The notes under the pieces are model-generated. The model worked only from the letters and a program-made list of their open reading frames with translations, did no database searches and had not been told where the DNA came from. Made by a program: the position numbers and the translations under genes. From Apoda limacodes (Eukaryota > Arthropoda > Insecta > Lepidoptera > Limacodidae): 64,000 nucleotides of DNA. Shown here in pieces: positions 25,498 to 36,568 of this stretch. The stretch is taken from contig OX291542.1 in NCBI GenBank assembly GCA_946406115.1, positions 23,323,321 to 23,387,320 on the forward strand, written 5' to 3'. Position 1 is the first letter of the stretch, and every line of letters starts with the position of its first letter.

Positions 25498-26095
25498 TTA
25501 GTATTCTACATATTTTCTAATGGAAGCAGCAGCAGTGAAATGTAGTTCTGTCCAGTGTCTCCCTATAGGGTTTTCTGGATGGTCGGGAATGGTATTTAGG
25601 AGGCCATTAGTCGTGCTTCGGACGTGACGCAACAGATCGGCTACTCTATCTTGCAAAATGGCGTAGTATCCTGCTATATTTGCCTGCGCGAACATTTCTT
25701 ATGCGTTACAGTACCCTGGCAGCCCCAACAGCATCCTAAAGCCATTGTTGTACTGGACGCGCAAGGCATAGTAGGCTTTCTGTGTATATTTAACTCATAG
25801 GGTGCACGTGTACATCAATTGGCAGAAGGCTCAAAAGAGTGTTAGTTTCATCTTTTCAGTACATCGTGCAAACATACGTGCCAACATATTATAACGTATT
25901 GTCAGTGCCCTACGCTCCTGCTCAATGTCGACATTGTCACTGAGGGTATCGGTGACCCAGTGGCTCAAATACTTGAACTGAGTGACTCTTTTTAGTGCCG
26001 ATACAGCAAGAGTAACACCAGGAATGTTATTGCAGCACTTTTGTTCCAGCCTTAAATACGAGCGCTCACGAATAAATGTGCAATTTACTACCAGT
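25498..26095 (-). pseudogene. Non-LTR retrotransposon reverse-transcriptase C-terminal relic
   Basis: Minus-strand reading gives VTQFKYLSHWVTDTLSDN, VDIEQERRALTIRYNMLARM, then after stops YTQKAYYALRVQYNNGFRML, LGLPGYCNA and a final open stretch AGYYAILQDRVADLLRHVRS. This matches the thumb and C-terminal region of a LINE family widespread in Lepidoptera (FKYLGHWVTD and YNNAFRVLLGLP are its signatures). Two or more stops show it is dead. Clade not assigned. Confidence 0.8.
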
Positions 26096-26869
26096 CAAAC
26101 GGAGTAATGTGACCACCATTTAGCCGGCGTAGGACGTCGCTTCACTATTGTACTAGTATAGTAGGTATTTATAGTCTGTGCTATTGTAAAGAAAAAACAG
26201 CGTCCATGAAGTATTGAATTTTTGTCCATGGTTGCATGTCAATAAATAAGGAACTTCATAGGCGCTCTAATGTCAAAAGTAAAATGAATGGATGGAATGA
26301 TTAGACGGTTACTAAGTCTCATATAGGTATGCATATAAAATGATTTTGTAAAGCTTTTATAAGTACAATAGGTAACATGTACTACTTGTAAAGCTAATCA
26401 CACTTAAAAAAGAATAAATAAAAAACCCGAGTGCAAAATCATTAAGAACTAAAAAGATATAAACAAGTGCAGCTAAAACATACCAATTATATTTACCTAT
26501 AAGCAGGCAGGACTCATTTCAATATTTTAAAATGGTATAACACTAAAAAAAAGTAGGTACTCGATAAGCCTAGTTGTAGTAGTAACTAGCAAATAGATGG
26601 ATATTATGGTCTAAACAATATGGCAACCCTACCCTAATGTAGAGTGAGAGAGCGGTTGTTCTATGCGCTGGGAAAGAAGGGCAACTAAAATTATTGTTTC
26701 CTTTGTAAGGAGGTCTATCGAAAAAAATAGGTACTTATGTCAAGTATTATTGTTTACATCCTGTTCATAATTATTTAAAAGATAATAATTGTTTCCGAAA
26801 TTAAAATTAAAGGAAATGTTTATGCATTTTTAACCTTCATTTTATTATTTCTTTGTCTATTTTCCGTAC
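26096..26869. other. Intergenic, no gene recognised
   Basis: AT-rich, nothing identifiable. Confidence 0.5.
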
Positions 26870-26965
26870 TTTTTAATACCTACCATAAAGTGACAAATAA
26901 GCATACGACTCGGCTGATGTTAAGCTGTTACTAACTTAGCCTTACCCTATGGACGTTTGATACTA
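26870..26965 (-). repeat. 3'-end fragment related to the LINE at 3124-5767
   Basis: TTTTAATACC followed by a stretch aligning with 3141-3215: TGACAAATAAGCATACG against TGGCAAACAAGCACACG, CGGCTGATGTTAAG against CGCCTGATGGTAAG, and CTATGGACGTTTG against CTATGGACGCTTG. The same T-to-body order means the same minus-strand orientation. It is a heavily diverged, 5'-truncated copy or 3'-end scrap. Confidence 0.7.
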
Positions 26966-27044
26966 GTAGTAGATTTCAGTTAAAGTATATAGTAAGTTGC
27001 GTATGCAAATACGCAAAAAAAAAATGTAGGCAAAACTAAGAACT

Positions 27045-27700
27045 ATTTTTAGGGTTCCATAGCCAAATAGCAAAAAACGGAACCCTTATAGATTCGTCAT
27101 GTCTGTCTGCTGTCCGTCCGTATGTCACAGCCACTTTTTTCCGAAACTATTAGAACTTTACTGTTGCAACTTGGTAAGTAGATGTATTCTGTGAACCGCA
27201 TTAAGATTTTCACACAAAAATAGAAAAATACAATAAATATTGGGGGTTCCCCATACTTAGAACTGAAACTCAAAAATTTTTTTTTACCAAACTCATACGG
27301 GGGGTTTCTATGAATAGGTCTTCAAAAATGATATTGAGGTTTCTAATATAATTTTTTTCTTAACTGAATAGTTTGCGCGAGAGATACTTCTAAAGTGGTA
27401 AAATTTGTGGCTCCCCCCCCCCCTGTAAGTTCTAAAATAAAGGGATTAAAAAATTAAAAAAATATTTTATGTACATTTCCATACAAACTTCCACCGAAAC
27501 TTGGTTTGAACGAGATCTAGTGTGTAGTTTTTTTTAATACATCATAAATCGTTAACCGCAATTTACTTTTCATTCAATCAACTCAAATATAAAAATAAAA
27601 AAAAAACATATCTTTTTGTTTGTGTTTGTAAAGTACGTAAATGGTGGTAGGTACGGAACCCTCGGTGCGTGAGTTCAACTCGCACTTGGCCGCTTTTTTT
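27045..27700 (-). repeat. Dispersed repeat of the AAGTGCG...GGTTCCGTA family
   Basis: Starts TTTTTAGGGTTCCATAGCC, has GGAACCCTTATAG and CTGTCCGTCCGTATGTCAC near the left, and ends TACGGAACCCTCGGTGCG, ACTCGCACTTGGCCGC. It is inverted relative to 20635-21070. Includes an 11-C run at 27413-27423. No coding capacity. Confidence 0.65.
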
Positions 27701-30107
27701 ATATTGGAATCGAGGAATGAACGACATTCTTTTACTTTTGACTCCTACCCGTTCCGCGGCGCGTCACAGCGCGGCGGCCACTGCTGAAAAATTGCTACAT
27801 AAAAAACATGTCAAGACTTTCAAAAGCTTTATTAAACTAAATTTCAATTTAGTAAATCGTAAAGCATAGGACATAAGAGCATAAAGAATATAATATTATT
27901 ATTTATTCTTATGCACAGGGCAATTATGGTGTTGTAAGCCACGCAGAAAGTAATATCAGCTGTCAAAAGCCCTGTAGCTGAGCCTTCTACGGGTTGAAAT
28001 CGACCGGCTAAGTAACTGTTTTTACGCGAATTTCAGATATTGGCTTCTTACTCTATCGTACTCGTTAAGATTGTTGTAACACTGGTTATAAAAATTCTAG
28101 TTGTAGCCGAAATGATACCGTGGGTAGTTAAATTTATTGCATTGCATGACAAAATATTTTTTTTTCAGTAGACTTACCTACCTCGACCTAATCTCATTTA
28201 TATTCCCGAAGATCTCGAACGAGATGTCAAAAACAAGATTGTCCGACCACGAAATGGAATGCATTCCATACTCTCCATACATTGAACCGAGAGATGAAAT
28301 TATTTTATCGCAACCACATGGTGTGGGGTATTGTTGGATACGGCTTCCAAAATGCATTTGAGATTTCTATATAGTTTTTTTCTCTAATATGGATTTTTTC
28401 GATAAATTGGCTTCCAAAGTAAATAATCCAAAAAATCTGAAAAATGTACAATAACTGAGCTTAATATATACTTTTAATAGGAATTGTTGTAAACGAAATC
28501 AGTTCACAATTGTTTTAGATATTCGCTATAAATCTACAAACCCCTAACATAATGCGTGTTGGCCTGTTTTTTTAGCATCTATTGAGTGTTAATGTTGGTA
28601 AGTATTGATAAATATTTAAAATGTAATTTAAATTATTCTTACCTGAACTTAACAACGACAATTTAATCACAAATACTGCTAAAATATTTCGCAACAACAT
28701 TTTTACGAGACCGATAAAATCACTTTTTAAATAATCACTATAAATAAATATCACATTGATTCACAAATAGTTAATGGCACTTTGTTTTTTTTTTTGTTTA
28801 TGTTGAGTACGCAGTAACTTGGGGCGAAGTGTTCATTGCACTGAGTGGCAGTATGGATGCTTGCTAGCGAACGGCAGCGGCACACCAACCACCTCTCTGG
28901 AGGTTACATAAGAAACGCTCTTGATACAAATATAATTTGGCGGACACTACTACTTTCGCTGTTTACTGCTTCAATGATTACAATAAATTGTCCTCTTTCC
29001 TATTATAAGGTCAATCAATATATTATGTTTCGGTAATTACATGTCAGTTTTCAAATTTCGCGTTCCATTACTAATTTTTTTTATATATGTCATTTAGTCG
29101 TGTATGTCAGTTAGTAGGTATATATTCTCAACTTTAAGTTTAGTTATTTAACAGATACACATAAAAATTGCATATAAAAGACATAGCTGATTATTTTAGA
29201 ATTGTAATAGATTAAATTCAAAATTGGCAGAATTATTGATAGTAACTTGGATGTAAACCTATAGAGTATAAATTAGAGGTAGTTTTTTAACCCTTCGTGA
29301 GCCGCCAGTTAATAAAAACTTGACCTAGTTACAAAAAATATTTAGAATTAAACGTAAGAATTAGTTACTTATCGGCAGAAGATTTTAGAATTTTTAATAT
29401 TTTGACTAGGCGGCCTGACACAATGGACCGGCTCCGCCCCGTTCCCCCTTCACAAATCTGGTCACTATTTTGGAAATCTTGACACAATTTAGGACCACCT
29501 ACAGAACGTTAGGGTTTTGGGTTTCGTGTTGCTTTTGCAAGAACCTATGGCACTATTTCTCATCAACGTGACTGTGCCTTGTAATGGTTTTTTAAACATT
29601 TGCTCAACTGTGGATTCGGCGAGCGCATCAACGCTACTATAGTTCTTCAAACAAATCACTGAGGTTGATTAAATTTCGTCACTGACATGCTTGATTGACG
29701 AAACAAATGTTACTACCAAAACCCCACAAACCACACTCATTGATTTTGTCTATTATCTCATCACATAACGTGCCGATGAGATGCATTAAAAAAGCAATTA
29801 AGTCACATTCAATCAGCGCTAAAGATTTCGTAAATAATTAATACGAAACCCAAATTCTTACTAAGTAATAGCACTTGAGATTTGATAATAATTTGGTGTC
29901 TTAATAAGGGAGCTTAATTACATAAATTATTTTTTAAGAAAAATAATGTTTCTCCGACTTTAAATTCACTAAAAAGTGAAAAAAAAACAAGTCCCTAAAG
30001 CAGACTTATTAAATTCAGCACATACATGTTTCATTCGTCTTGAAGTCCATTGCCATAAAAAAGGACACGTAAAAAAGCAGTTCAATTTCAATGGTCATCA
30101 TTACAAC
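27701..30107. other. Intergenic, no gene recognised
   Basis: AT-rich. The small open frames at 28137-28361 and 28845-29036 have no assignable motif and no splice or promoter context that would support a gene. Confidence 0.45.
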
Positions 30108-30440
30108 AACGTTTTTTAACCGACTTCAAAAAAAGGAGGAGGATCTCAATTCTTCAGAATCTTTTTTTTTTATGTATGTTACCCGATTTCTCGAAGACGC
30201 CTGGACCGATTCCAGAAATTCTTTTTTTATTTAAAAGGTTATACTTTTCAGGTGGTCCCATATTATTATAGTGAATTTAAAACTAAAACTTTTGGAGAAA
30301 AAAATCAATTAATGTGAATTTGGAACTGGTGAAACGCCTTTTATGTTGATGTTTGTATAAAACTTTGTTACGAGTATGAATGTTTTGAGTGAACAAGAAA
30401 AAAAATGCAATTCGTCAGTAAAAAGAAAAATAAATAAAAA
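30108..30440 (+). repeat. Dispersed repeat beginning AACCGACTTCAAAAAAAGG
   Basis: Begins TTAACCGACTTCAAAAAAAG, GAGGAGGATCTCAATTC and continues with GAAGACGCCTGGACCGATTC. Relatives occur at 47538 (AACCGACTTTCAATAAAAAG), at 51201-51470 in reverse, and as a scrap near 53505-53525. A common lepidopteran repeat type; no coding capacity. Confidence 0.6.
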
Positions 30441-30441
30441 C

Positions 30442-30692
30442 TTTTTAACAAAAAAAAACAACCGGCTTCAAAAAGATGCACTAAAAAGGTAAAAATAATT
30501 ACTAATTTCCTAAAATCTGATCTAAATTATAGTTTGAAGTTGGTGTCTATGTACATGTAACAGTTTATAACACACTTTGCTTGCATGACACCAATTTCAA
30601 AGTGTAATTCAGATCAGATTATTGGAAATTAGTAATTATTTTTACCTTTTTAGTGCATCTTTTTGAAGCCGGTTGTTTTTTTTTGTTAAAAA
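30442..30692. mobile_element. Hairpin element: 106-bp inverted arms, 39-bp loop
   Basis: Positions 30442-30547 and 30587-30692 are reverse complements with only about ten mismatches over 106 bp. Each arm starts TTTTTAACAAAAAAAAACA and ACCGGCTTCAAAAAGATGC. The loop is 30548-30586. A transcript would form a long near-perfect hairpin. It is a foldback MITE by structure; the arm start (AACCGGCTTCAAAAA) resembles the neighbouring AACCGACTTC repeat, so it may derive from an inverted pair of those. Confidence 0.85.
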
Positions 30693-31054
30693 TTTGTATT
30701 CTATTAAACCAGTCGTCTCAAAAGTTGGTGAAGGCCAACGTGCTGATATTGCTTGTCGTGGAGTGTGGGAACCCTAATAGGTGGCGTTGTTTAATATTCG
30801 TGTCTTAGACACGAATGCTCCCTCATATTTTTCTCGTGCTGTTGCTACTGTTAAGAAATCGGCTGAAGAGAAGAAAAATACACTTGTAATATGGAAAGAG
30901 TAAATGCTACCTTCACTCCTACTATTTTCGGGTTTTCGGCTCCTGTACACTCTTTTATAATAAATTATGTGTAGTCCTTTCAGATCAATGGCGAAAACCT
31001 ATGAATATTATTTGAATTGGGTTCGAGCTCGAATAGCTTTCGCAGTCATTAGCA

Positions 31055-31560
31055 GAGCCCCCTTGTATATTATTTTTTTTTTTTTTAGTTTTTGTTGTTA
31101 TAGCGGCAACAGGAATACATCTTCTGTTAAAATTTCAACTGGCTAACTATCACGGTTCATGAGATACAGCCTGGTGACAGACGGACGGACGGACAGCGGT
31201 CTTAGTAATAGGGTCCCCTTTTTTACCCTTTGGGTACGGAACCCTAAAAAAATAAGTATTAAGAGAAGAGATGAAAAATCGGCCAAGTGCGTGTCGGACT
31301 CGCGCTCGAAGGGTTCCGTACCATTTTCTACAAAAACGAACAAAAAAAATCACGTATGTTGTATGGGAGCCCCCTTAAATATTTTTTTTTCTGTTTTTTA
31401 GTATTTGTTGTTATAGCGGCAACAGAAATACATATGCTGTGAAAATTTCATTTGTCTAACTATAACGGTTCATGAGATACAGCCTGGAGACAGACGGACG
31501 GACAGCGAAGCCTTAGTAATAGGGTTCCTAATTACCTTTCAGGTACGAAACCCTAAAAAG
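31055..31560 (-). repeat. Two head-to-tail copies of the AAGTGCG...GGGTACGGAACCC repeat
   Basis: Unit 1 (about 31055-31248) and unit 2 (about 31270-31558) both hold TTGTTGTTATAGCGGCAACAG, CGGTTCATGAGATACAGCCT, the ACAGACGGACGGACAGCG block, TAGTAATAGGGT and a GGTACG..ACCCTAAAAA end. Unit 2 is fuller and starts TCGGCCAAGTGCGTGTCGG, ACTCGCGCTCGAAGGGTTCC. The open frames here are translations of the repeat, not genes. Confidence 0.75.
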
Positions 31561-33939
31561 GATTACTTGTAACTGGCTGTACGCGCACTCCTTAGTCTCT
31601 GCGCACGCAGAAACGCTTGCCAGTATACCTAATTAATTCATTATAGCACAGTGTGGGCGGACTAAAGTGTATCATTAGTCCCCATAGACATAAGACGGTT
31701 TTCGGATTTTCTCCTTTAGTTATGCTACATGGCATTGCTTCTTGCCAAATTTCATGATTCTAGGTCAACCGTAATTACCCGCTTAACCTATAAGTTTTGA
31801 TTCCTTTGCGAGCGTAAAAATACGCGGTATAAACGGCCGTATCTTTGATTGCGTTGATTTAGAAGTTTCATTTTTTCACTTCTCCAAGCGATTGCAGGCC
31901 CAAGTATTAATATAAGGTTGATACCCCTCCACACGTTCCTGCGAAAAAGGGTCTTGACAAACGGAAGGACAACATTGTGATCCTATATGGGTTCCTTTTT
32001 TTCTTTTAACAGGTACAGAACCCTAAAATTGGTCGCAAAAGTGTGACAGAGACGAAGCGAAGCTGAGGTCTCTTGTTTCTTTCTAGCTGGTTTCAGTCAA
32101 CATAAACAAACCAAACTGCGGACGTTAATAGAAGAGACCACAGGTTTGCTTTGACTCTTTCTAACGGATGGTCAATTTTGTGAGGCTATTTTACAGTCCA
32201 AAGGACAGATTACAGAAGTCAAACTTAGTCCCTAGGTTAGGGTCTAGTTTTTTCTTTATTTTGAATTTTCCTTGCGGAACGGCTAAGTACTGAGCCATAC
32301 AGCCACGTCTTTAATATAATATTATATTGTATATTGTCTATTTATTCTACCTATAACTTTTCTGGGTAAGAAAATTGGTTAAAATTTCATTATTAGCGGG
32401 GAATATTAGTAGGGTTCTTGTAAATTTCTCATGGATGAAATCCGAGGCCTAGTCTCTGGGTGGCAGAAAGATAAATATATAAAAATCGATTCTTTAATTT
32501 TTATTTACTTTGTAAAATAGAACTTAAAGCTACCTACACAATGAATGCGTTGTCTATTTTATTATCTCTGCACTGCTGGTCTGGCGATCCTTGGCGATCG
32601 TTGGATTTATGCGTAGTCATTAATTGTCAACGAGAATAAATTTAAAAAAAAATAGCTGCGAAATTTCTACGGTAAGTACTGTAGAGGTCACGACCTCTTG
32701 TTAAGTGTAAAGGAAGTAGAAGGGCTAGCGAACGTAAATACGCAGCAAATACTTCGTAGTGTTTTTATGTCAGTGTGTTTTGAATAAAAACAAACGGAAC
32801 TTCCGAGTTTGTCATTATTTTTATATTGATTGACATTCGAGTGAAAAATATAAATCGAACAAGTCAATATGAATTTGGAGGGTCGATTCCTGTCTCTATT
32901 CGGAAGCCCTAGAATATATTGAATGGTTTAATATTGCCAGTAGACTCAGGATTAGATACTCCAGTATCCAATATGTAATACGCATCGCCACCATCGCGAA
33001 TAAATATAGAAGTTACCAATTGTAATGGAAAGACGACCCGAGGTCTAAGGAAGGATGACCTAATAACCGTAGAAATACCTCAGCTATGTTGTTTTTGTAT
33101 ACTAATTCTCCTAGTTAGAAGTTGAGTCTAAATGGTGTTTATTCTTGTGGCGATAGAAAAGAGCAGTGAATAAATAGAAAAGATCTCCCGATACCGTGTT
33201 ATTATTAGCAGAGATTCCCGATACCTAGTAAGAAATAGGTAGAAGCAGCTTCTTTACGCCCCCGCACGTTGCAGTACCTAATATAAATCGAAGTGATGAT
33301 AAACGTGACTATTTATTTGAGAATGTCACCCAGTTAAAATTTATTTTTATTTTATTTTGGTACATACAGTCATTACAAAAAATTACACATCAAAAATATA
33401 TGAACGAAAAAGACAAAAGTACCCATTAAAGAATACAATAGCAGTTTAAGTATTTTGACCTATGGTAACGGAAAAACAGTGTCAACTTCACACACGGTAA
33501 AAACAGATTACTTGAAAAAAGCTTTGTATCAAAGCAAATTCATTAACTCCAAAAAAATTATCCTCTCCCTATAGACGTAAGAGAATATTTACTTAGTAAA
33601 AGTAAAAAAAATCTTGAAAATATTTATTTGTACCGAGACAAAAAATATTCAATGCAATTAAAAAAATGAATCGAGTCAAAGATAAGTTATTCTTTAAGTG
33701 AAAGATGTTTCGATTTCCATTAAGAAAATGTTTTGTTAGAATAAGAAATATTATTCTTTTTTCTAGCAATTAGATTTTATTAATTGATTCTTCTTCAGAG
33801 TAGGTAATAAATATTTCTGTTTGAGAATATGCAATGACAAATAAAGGTACTTATACGCAGTACCGACGATTAAAAACGCCATACTTAGAGATCTAACTGC
33901 GTTTTTAATAAGTATATGTGACTATTGTATTTTGTTCGA
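31561..33939. other. Intergenic; third worn repeat unit at 31930-32030
   Basis: AT-rich. About 31930-32030 holds another eroded end of the same family (GACAAACGGAAGGACAAC, GGTACAGAACCCTAAAA). Nothing else identifiable up to the poly-T of the Jockey element. Confidence 0.45.
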
Positions 33940-34007
33940 TTTTTTTTTTTTTTTTTTTTTTTTTTTCTGAGCTGACTATGCAGTTGGCTGTTGCAGCCAT
34001 TACTGCT

Positions 34008-35404
34008 TCACCGGACTTTTGGGGCGAGACTCCGAAGGAGCCTCAGCCCATATAGCGCCCAACGCTCAAGGGCTTCCCGCGGGGGAAGCCTCGGCTTGGG
34101 TTGTCGCTCTCGGGGGCGTCCCTTCGACCGGCGTGAGTCTCGAACCCGAAGGTGAGTCTCGAACCCGAAGGTGAGTCTCGAACCCGAAGGTGAGTCACCG
34201 CCAGGAGGGGAGTTCCCCGTTACGCGGGTGCGGTTGCGATTGAGTGGGGGCGAGAAGCGCCCCGGCACTCTTTGATACCTAGTGTATCCTTGTGGGCGCC
34301 GACGAACCCGGGGACGTCGGCGTCGTGTTTGGAGGGAGGCCCTATTCGGGGAGGTCGTAGAGACTAATCTCGCTATCCGGACAGCGAGATCGTCATCTGG
34401 GGACGTTAGTACGTGCCGAGGCCGCCTAACAATAGTTTTACGACCGTGACCGGGTCGATCGGGGGGACGATACGTTGTGGATTGCACAATTAAACGATTC
34501 GGATGATTTTGCGTACGCTCGAAAAAGCGGACTGCCAAGTCTTTAAAGTATTGGGGAATCGTGGGAAGTTCGAAGTCTCTGTGTAGGTCCGCATTGCGAA
34601 CGTACCAAGAGGCTCCAGTGGCCGCTCTGAGAAAGCGGTTTTGGAGGGTCTGGAGTTTGTGGAGATTGCGCTTGGACAGCGCAAAGACTACGCTAGCATA
34701 AGCTAGTATGGGGCGGATACAAGTTGTGTAAAGATTTAGCTTATTTCTAAGCGACATCTTACTATACTTGCCTATCATGGGATAGAGACGGCCGAGGACA
34801 AAAGCGGCTCGGTCTCTGACTATTTTGGTGTGAGCTTGGAAGTTCAAACGACTATCCATGGTCACACCGAGATATTTGGTCTTATTTTGCCAGGGAATAG
34901 CACGACCGAAAAGAGAAAGGGGAGAAGGCCGCGGAGGGCGGCCTAGGGTAAAAAGAACGGCAGAGCTTTTGTCGGGATTCACCTCGATTCTCCATTTCCG
35001 AAACCACTCGCCTAGGGCGGTGATAGCGGGTTGGAGTCTCTCAGTGATTCGACTCACTTGCCTATCTGTGGTATAGATAGCGGTATCGTCCGCAAAGAGG
35101 GCTAGGTTGGTACCTATCGTTTTAGGGATGTCGTTAGTGTACAGAAGGTACAAGATGGGGGCGAGCACAGACCCTTGCGGGACTCCTGCTTCTATGGGAC
35201 GGGGGGAAGAGAGAGTGCCTTCGACTTTGTAGCGAAAGCTACGATTCGACAAATAGTCTCGTATGATGAGCACGAGACGATCTGGCAACTGAAAGTTGTA
35301 CAGTTTAAAAATTAAACCGTTGTGCCAGACTTTGTCGAAAGCTTTCGCTACATCGAAGAAGACAGCGCCCGTGTGACGGGTCTTACCTAACGCTGGCTGA
35401 AAGA
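34008..35404 (-). pseudogene. Jockey ORF2 reverse transcriptase, N-terminally deleted (copy A)
   Basis: The open frame runs from about 35404 to the stop at 34008; the ATG at 35288 is internal. Visible RT blocks are AVFFDVAKAFDKVWHNGL, GVPQGSVLAPILYLLYTND, the catalytic FADDTA box and TKYLGVTMDSRL, then a thumb and an Arg/Pro-rich tail ending LRSLAPKVR. Upstream RT boxes (YRPIS, EQFGF) are missing. At the deletion the frame differs from the endonuclease by one, so ORF2 cannot be read through. The missing region is partly present in the fragment at 59340-59933. Confidence 0.9.
34133..34189. repeat. Three tandem 19-bp units inside Jockey ORF2
   Basis: GTGAGTCTCGAACCCGAAG occurs at 34133-34151, 34152-34170 and 34171-34189, followed by the start of a fourth. 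Since 19 is not a multiple of 3, each unit is read in a different frame, giving SRLTFGFETHLRVRDS in the RT tail. The related fragment near 59745-59770 holds one unit, so the triplet is a local expansion in copy A. Confidence 0.9.
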
Positions 35405-36561
35405 GATAACGGAGGGAGAGAGTTTGCGGTTTCGGACTTTAGAGCTCTGGCTAAGTGCCAATAAGCTTGGTGAGAAGGAGAAATGTTCTCCATAAGATCA
35501 CCGAAACGTTGGGCGCGAAGCTCAGCTACAGCGGTTCTTACACGGCGGTGTAAGTCGTTGAAGCGAGCTTTATTATCGATAGTGGGAGCGCGATCGCGAG
35601 CGCGGCGGGCCGCGTTACGCTCAGTCATTAGCGACCTGATGTGCTGAGGCAGGATTAGGTGGTGATAATCACCAACCGGCACCTGTCGTGAGCACTCGCC
35701 AACGGTGGCGGTCAGGTGGCTAGTGAGTGAGTCGATAGCTACGTTAAGATCGGTCGCGGAAGAGATTACGTTGGGAACGCGGTCTAGATGTGGCGAGCTG
35801 GGATTTTCGAGCAATCGCCCAAATTTATCCCAGTCCGTCACGGTTCTAGTGTCGGGAGGAGAGTCCGAAGGGAAACCTAATCGGAGGACAACAGGGCGGT
35901 GGTCCGAGTCAAGTTCGTCAAGCACCTCTATAGAGCGAAAGCTTAGCCTTACATTCTTTAGAAGTGCTATGTCGAGTACGTCGGGGTTATTCCGAGTATT
36001 GTGGGGAAAGTAAGTGGGCGTCATGGGAGCGATGATGTCAAAGTTTAGTCTGTCAACTAAATCGTCGAGGAGTCTGCCTCTTTGTGAAGTTACAGAAGAG
36101 TTCCAGCGGCGATGCTTGCAATTTAGGTCGCCGGCAAGAATGACGGCGTCGCCTAAACTTAAGAGCGACTGAAGGTCGCTCTCGAGCAAGTCTTTTAGGG
36201 GAGAGAGATAAACCGATGCAATGATGATCGGCTGATGGCTGGTCATCGCTAAGCGGCAGACGGATGCTTCTAAATTCGTAAGCGGTGGAGGATCGATAGG
36301 GGAGCAATGCAGGGAGCGCCTGTAATAGATGAGAGTGCCTCCGAGATTGGAGGCAGTTCTATCATTACGGACGGTGCGATAGTTAGCGATCGAAGGGGTA
36401 CGGACAGCGGGCTTTAGGAACGTTTCCTGGATGAGGAAGACGTCCGGTTTTTGGGACGAGAGGAATTGCGATAATTCCTCTCTTTGGTTGCGGAGACCGT
36501 TGGCGTTAAAATAGCCTATGGAGACGGACCGGGGTTTTTCGCGCGCGGTTGTGCAATCCAT
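35383..36561 (-). CDS. Jockey ORF2, intact APE-type endonuclease part (copy A)
   Basis: A 392-codon open frame starting MDCTTAREKPRSVSIGYFNA. The endonuclease nicks chromosomal DNA so that reverse transcription can be primed at the target. All expected boxes are present: GYFNANGLRN (N), FLIQETFL (E), IIIASVYLSP (Y), ILAGDLNCKH (D and N), PDVLDIALL and LDSDHRPVVL (D and H). A linker follows with HHLILPQHIRSLMTERNAAR. The frame then ends at the deletion that removes the N-terminal RT, so this is the N-terminal part of a normally longer ORF2. ORF2 begins 7 nt after the ORF1 stop, which suggests coupled translation. ORF1 and EN being open shows this copy is young. Confidence 0.92.
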   Translation of the reverse strand: MDCTTAREKPRSVSIGYFNANGLRNQREELSQFLSSQKPDVFLIQETFLKPAVRTPSIANYRTVRNDRTASNLGGTLIYYRRSLHCSPIDPPPLTNLEASVCRLAMTSHQPIIIASVYLSPLKDLLESDLQSLLSLGDAVILAGDLNCKHRRWNSSVTSQRGRLLDDLVDRLNFDIIAPMTPTYFPHNTRNNPDVLDIALLKNVRLSFRSIEVLDELDSDHRPVVLRLGFPSDSPPDTRTVTDWDKFGRLLENPSSPHLDRVPNVISSATDLNVAIDSLTSHLTATVGECSRQVPVGDYHHLILPQHIRSLMTERNAARRARDRAPTIDNKARFNDLHRRVRTAVAELRAQRFGDLMENISPSHQAYWHLARALKSETANSLPPLSLSASVR

Positions 36562-36568
36562 TTTGGTT

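Noticed and set aside
31055..31560. CRISPR-like or satellite array
   Set aside because: Only two diverged units of a dispersed eukaryotic repeat, without regular spacers.
35383..35404. Splicing as the cause of the ORF2 deletion in Jockey copy A (GGTAAG and TTTCAG words at the junction)
   Set aside because: Both the donor-like and acceptor-like words are retained and in the wrong order for an excised intron.
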